Source of the DNA: Hungatella effluvii
GTDB taxonomy: Bacteria > Bacillota > Clostridia > Lachnospirales > Lachnospiraceae
Length of the DNA stretch: 64,000 bases
NCBI RefSeq assembly: GCF_003201875.1
Contig: NZ_QJKD01000026.1
Coordinates: forward strand, 1-64,000
Direction: 5' to 3'
Position 1 is the first letter of the stretch. Every line of letters begins with the position of its first letter. Position numbers and translations under genes: made by a program. The notes under the pieces were generated by a model. The model was given only the letters and a program-made list of their open reading frames with translations, was not told where the DNA came from and searched no databases. Shown here piece after piece: positions 61,215 to 64,000 of the stretch.

Positions 61215-62792
61215 AATGAGAGCTTTAAAGAGTATTTACTGGCGAAGGATGGGATGGCGCTGTCAAATGACGGCCTTGAGAGCCTGGAACACATGGAGAA
61301 ATGGGAGCCTGTCGAAGGGAAATCATACTTAAAGTCCGGTTCAGAATCCATCGTTTACAGAAGTCTGTCAGAAAAAACGGGACTTACCGTGATCGGGCTC
61401 CAGGATTATTCACAAATTACCAGTGATGCAGATAAGGTTGCTGTTTTTATTATTATCATGTGTGTCGTAATCGTAATTTTGGCGAGCCTGATACTCTACT
61501 TTTTCTCGCTATATTTTTATAAACCGTTAAAGAAATTGAGTGACCACATCTCCAATTTTGAAGTTGTAAAGCAGATTAAGACGAAGAATGAGTATGACTA
61601 TATTGAGCGTGTCGTGGATAACCTGCAGGGAGAGAAGGAGCAGATACAGAAAAAGTATGAGGAAGCCCTGCCGGTGATGATTCAGAAAACGAGCTACAGG
61701 CTGATCGTGGAAAATTATGAGGAGGAAGCGTTTCAATATCTATTGGGTATCCTGAAACGGAAAATGAGTGATAAATACTACGTCCTGCTGTTGGTTGAAT
61801 GTGAGGAAAAGGGATACCTCCATGAACTGGAGGAACACTTGCTTCATCTGATCCAGGCCGATTCCATGGAGGCAATTTACGTGGATTTGAACGTGTTTCA
61901 GGGGATGTTTCTGATCAATACTTCATTGGAGTCCCATGAATTTTTAAACTGCCTGAACCAATGGAAAAAGGAGACGGGGGATAAAAATTCGACCTGGTGT
62001 GTCAGCAGCTATTTCTCAAACAGAGATAATGTCAACCTGGTCTGCTGGGAGACGATTGACAAGCTGAAGAGGAAGTTCTTTAAAGAAAAGAACTCTGTTA
62101 TCAGTGATCTTCCCCGCCGGGAGAAAGCGGTTCCGGCCTCCGTGCAGAAGATCGAACAGCAGCTTCTCTCGGCGATCAAAGAGGGAAATGGAGGGGAGGC
62201 ACTTGGACTCCTTCATATATTTACCGAAGAACTGACGGCCATACAGGTGGAAATCAGATATACGGTGTTTATTTATTTTCAGATCTGTGACAGGCTTCTC
62301 AGCGATTTAAAAGTCGCCGATGCCATCATATCGAAGGAGTATAACGAGAAGGCCGTTTTCCTGGAATTGTTTTCTGCTGAAAATATTTATGAACTGGAGA
62401 TGATAACTGCCAGGATGATTCAGGTATGTCTTGAAAATATTGGAAAATCAGAGAAGATGTATTCGGACAGCGTGAACCGTACGCTGGATTTTATAAAGAA
62501 CAATTATCACAGAGATTTGACTTTAGAGGATATTGCAAATGAGGTATATCTTTCCGCCGGCTATTTAAGCAGCATATTTAAGGAGGAGACCGGATGTACC
62601 GTTATCGAGTATATGACGGGAGTCCGGATGAAGAAAGCCACAGAGCTTTTATTTGAAATTCCGGTAATCAAAGTAAAAGATATTGCCGAGCGTCTGGGAT
62701 ACCATAATGTGCAGAGCTTTATCCGTTATTTTAAGAAGTACTACGGGGTAGCTCCGGCCGAATTCAGAAAACGGCAGCAGATTGATGAGTAG
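61215..62792 (+). pseudogene. 3' half of the membrane sensor/AraC-type regulator
   Basis: These 525 codons continue the gene begun at 32468. They encode the rest of the extracellular domain, the second membrane helix (VAVFIIIMCVVIVILASLIL), a HAMP-like linker (YKPLKKLSDHI), a middle domain and a C-terminal AraC helix-turn-helix pair (LEDIANEVYLSAGYLSSIFK, then VKDIAERLGYHNVQSFIRYF). The first in-frame ATG is at 61254 without an RBS, so the half is probably silent while the ICE is integrated, unless transcription and translation start by chance from the ICE end. Confidence 0.9.
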
Positions 62793-62833
62793 CGGTACGC
62801 CGGCAGAGAGTATATAAAGGAGAAACAGATAGT

Positions 62834-64000
62834 ATGAATCGAGGTACCAGCATCACTTATGAGATAGATGGGCACTATAACCATCTTTATTTAGATATAG
62901 TCAGCAGCAGAAACCAGAGTATATCCCGCTATTCGGATCTGTCACCTCATCATGCCAGTATGGTTGAACAGGCCGAATTTCAGAAGGAACTGGTTTCCAA
63001 TGATTCGACAGAGAAGCCTGTGGGGGAGCGGGATATATGGTATCCTGTGGTAGATATTGATATGGATGATTCCATGTATGGTGTACTGGAACTGGAGGGA
63101 AGCGGAAACTACCAGATGAATCAGTCGCAGGAGCGTACTCTTTCAGGGAGCGAGTCCGTAGTAGTTTCATTCTCTGATCTTGAACACTGGGAAAATAATT
63201 TCGTGGCCGATAAGAACATTATGGTAAAAGATTTCAGAATCCGTAAGCGCTACAGTCATGTCGATAAGGGCCTGGAGTTTAAGATCGTTTTTTTGTCCAG
63301 CGACTGGAGCGGCAGGATTGTATTATGGAGTGATGACACTGGAGAGAAAAGTGTAGTATTTGAAGAATATCTGCAAATGAAGAACCACCCGTGGGTTCGT
63401 AAGAGTGAATCGGGAAAAAAGGAACGGTATTTAAAGGCTTTAAAGGGGTCTGTTGACTATATTCTCCGTAATCAGGTGAAGAAGAAGGACAGCCGGTATT
63501 TTCAGGGACTGAATCTTTTCTATGACCATGACGCAAAAACATACCGTCAGCCGTCATGGATCTGGACTTGGGGACCGGCTGTCAGCACCTTGCTGGAAGC
63601 AGCCGAAATACCAGGGATAGCAGGAGAATATTCCAGAGAGTTCTTATATCAGAAGGCCTGTGAGATCGGTGAAGCGTCTCTTAGGTTCCAGTTAACAGAG
63701 GATCCGTCCAGTCCGGCCTATGGACTGGTATTCTGCAGAAGGGATTACGACTTAAGGATTAAAAACTGCTGCATGGACTTTTTATCACCGCCGGATTCGC
63801 TGTTTCTGGCCGGCTGGGGCTGGATGGCACTGTATCATAAAACCGGAGAAAAAAAATATCTGGAAGCCACCAGGCTGCTGGTCGAACAGACTGCGAGGCT
63901 GTTAAAGACCAATGATGATATCATTGAACAGGATTATATGATGCCTGCCAATGAGTGGAAGGATTGGATTCTAGACGAAGCCGGTTTCGGTATGAAGGGG
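62834..64000 (+). CDS. Carbohydrate-active enzyme, alpha/alpha-toroid type (incomplete at window end)
   Basis: An open frame of 389 codons starts at an ATG after AAAGGAG and runs off the window, so only the N-terminal part is visible. The first 200 residues are beta-rich. From about residue 190 helical sequence with aromatic motifs (RQPSWIWTWGPAVSTLLEAA, then AGWGWMALYHKTGEKKYLEA) suggests a six-hairpin glycosidase or related enzyme. No signal peptide is seen. It lies 41 bases after the regulator half and is probably part of the sulfatase/GH88 operon. I do not assign a family. Confidence 0.65.
   Translation, partial: MNRGTSITYEIDGHYNHLYLDIVSSRNQSISRYSDLSPHHASMVEQAEFQKELVSNDSTEKPVGERDIWYPVVDIDMDDSMYGVLELEGSGNYQMNQSQERTLSGSESVVVSFSDLEHWENNFVADKNIMVKDFRIRKRYSHVDKGLEFKIVFLSSDWSGRIVLWSDDTGEKSVVFEEYLQMKNHPWVRKSESGKKERYLKALKGSVDYILRNQVKKKDSRYFQGLNLFYDHDAKTYRQPSWIWTWGPAVSTLLEAAEIPGIAGEYSREFLYQKACEIGEASLRFQLTEDPSSPAYGLVFCRRDYDLRIKNCCMDFLSPPDSLFLAGWGWMALYHKTGEKKYLEATRLLVEQTARLLKTNDDIIEQDYMMPANEWKDWILDEAGFGMKG

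Overview
The window looks like a chromosome segment from a gut-type member of the Lachnospiraceae (Clostridia). The grounds are Firmicutes-style ribosome binding sites and promoters, Thr/Glu-rich lipoproteins, paired [FeFe] hydrogenases, many carbohydrate ABC transporters and an integrative conjugative element (ICE) of the Tn1549/Tn916 type. The species assignment is inference from gene content only.

Layout. 1-1140: a six-gene tRNA operon on the minus strand (Pro, Gly, Arg, His, Gln, Lys) with a consensus promoter and a terminator. 1.5-3.8 kb: DNA alkyl repair protein, a GT2 glycosyltransferase and a lipoprotein, then a MITE-like palindrome. 4-6.8 kb: an ABC importer behind an attenuator-like leader, divergent from purine nucleoside phosphorylase and adenine deaminase. 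9.8-14.5 kb: a sensory [FeFe] hydrogenase with a PAS domain, a SpoIIE-type phosphatase and a second [FeFe] hydrogenase. 15-22.3 kb: a LacI regulator and a sugar ABC transporter with a large MGH1/GH63-like glycosidase. 22.4-24.2 kb: a cation antiporter under a probable yybP-ykoY (Mn2+) riboswitch, and a TetR regulator. 24.4-26.2 kb: glycogen branching enzyme. 26.6-33 kb and 61.2-64 kb: one polysaccharide-utilisation operon (LplB-type ABC transporter, sulfatase, GH88 unsaturated glucuronyl hydrolase, membrane sensor/AraC regulator, a further carbohydrate enzyme) that is cut in two.

The cut is made by a 28.2-kb ICE (33040-61214). It splits the membrane-sensor/AraC regulator gene between a 13-bp direct repeat. 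Joining the two halves at that repeat restores one 720-codon reading frame, so excision should repair the gene. The ICE carries a replication initiator, coupling protein, VirB6/PrgI/VirB4/CHAP secretion genes, topoisomerase III, a Mom-like DNA modification protein, a giant ArdA/ArdC/YodL antirestriction-type fusion, relaxase and MobC, an AT-rich regulatory cargo (HTH-ECF sigma fusion, ArsR-like fragment, cysteine-less carboxymuconolactone decarboxylase), regulators, Xis and a tyrosine integrase. No antibiotic-resistance gene was recognised.

The most unusual signals are in ICE DNA that does not code for protein. One pair of 114-bp direct repeats can fold as a three-way junction and flanks the whole transfer operon. 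A second pair of about 100-nt three-way-junction leaders, in inverted orientation, sits directly upstream of the antirestriction gene and of mobC. Both pairs differ at base-paired positions in compensating ways. In addition, several intrinsic terminators lie inside the transfer operon.
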